A stretch of DNA of 16,495 nucleotides, taken from assembly GCA_947470205.1 (NCBI GenBank), contig CANISK010000009.1, positions 1 through 16,495 on the forward strand. The letters are read 5' to 3'. This document shows positions 16,447-16,495 of this stretch, in pieces (within the stretch, counting starts at the first letter, position 1; the number at the start of each line of letters is the position of its first letter). The DNA comes from Neisseriaceae bacterium (lineage in GTDB: Bacteria > Pseudomonadota > Gammaproteobacteria > Burkholderiales > UBA11063). Below the pieces are notes generated by a model. The model was not told the DNA's origin and ran no database searches. It worked only from the letters and a program-made list of their open reading frames with translations. The translations under genes were made by a program, and so were the position numbers.

Positions 16447-16495
16447 TTGGAGTGTTAATTTAATTATTGCGCGAGATTTAAAAATTGGAGAAATA

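Noticed and set aside
15922..16486. Possible IS terminal inverted repeats (15922-15934 and 16474-16486)
   Set aside because: They agree at 11 of 13 positions, but both are simple A/T-rich strings and no target-site duplication was found, so chance is likely.

Overview
The window looks like a piece of an AT-rich proteobacterial chromosome, most likely a gammaproteobacterium with a host-associated, shrinking genome. Supporting signs are the single-chain large PurL, a long L25 with a CTC-type C-terminal extension, the 'attcccgc...gcgggaat' repeat common in beta- and gammaproteobacteria, very A/T-rich spacers, and several gene relics. The genus cannot be named from the sequence alone.

Left part (1-7800). 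The 5' part of an AbrB/MazE-fold antitoxin-like gene runs off the left edge on the minus strand. Next comes purL on the plus strand (FGAM synthase, de novo purine step 4). A two-gene type II restriction-modification unit follows: a C5-cytosine methyltransferase, then an endonuclease candidate that overlaps it by 4 bp. purB (adenylosuccinate lyase) lies convergent on the minus strand. The R-M unit therefore sits between two purine genes and has its own promoter.

Middle (7800-9170). A short non-coding stretch carries a palindromic repeat with a small 21-bp tandem array. rplY (ribosomal protein L25) follows on the minus strand. Behind it is a 5' fragment of lipA (lipoyl synthase) whose catalytic part is gone.

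Right part (9172-15900, all minus strand). This is a compact SUF iron-sulfur cluster operon read sufB-sufC-sufD-sufS-sufU-nfu-Rieske ferredoxin. Spacing is tight: three ATGA overlaps, gaps of 3 and 12 nt, and one looser 66-nt gap before nfu. SufBC2D is the scaffold, SufS with SufU supplies sulfur, and Nfu probably carries finished clusters to target proteins. The role of the Rieske protein is unknown. By eye the operon is richer in G+C than its surroundings. Its leader holds a strong sigma-70 promoter overlapped by a near-consensus IscR type 1 site. Between that promoter and sufB lie two relics of Fe-S genes: the last ~20 codons of an A-type carrier, and a YfhL-type ferredoxin with an internal stop and a lost cluster cysteine.

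Right edge (15900-16495). A degraded transposase 3' part lies on the plus strand and carries two nonsense codons.

I see no RNA genes and no CRISPR array, and I do not claim a wholly new system. The most informative parts are the IscR-type promoter driving a leader made of dead Fe-S genes, the decayed lipA and ferredoxin next to an intact SUF operon, and the R-M pair whose methyltransferase appears to start on an unusual codon.
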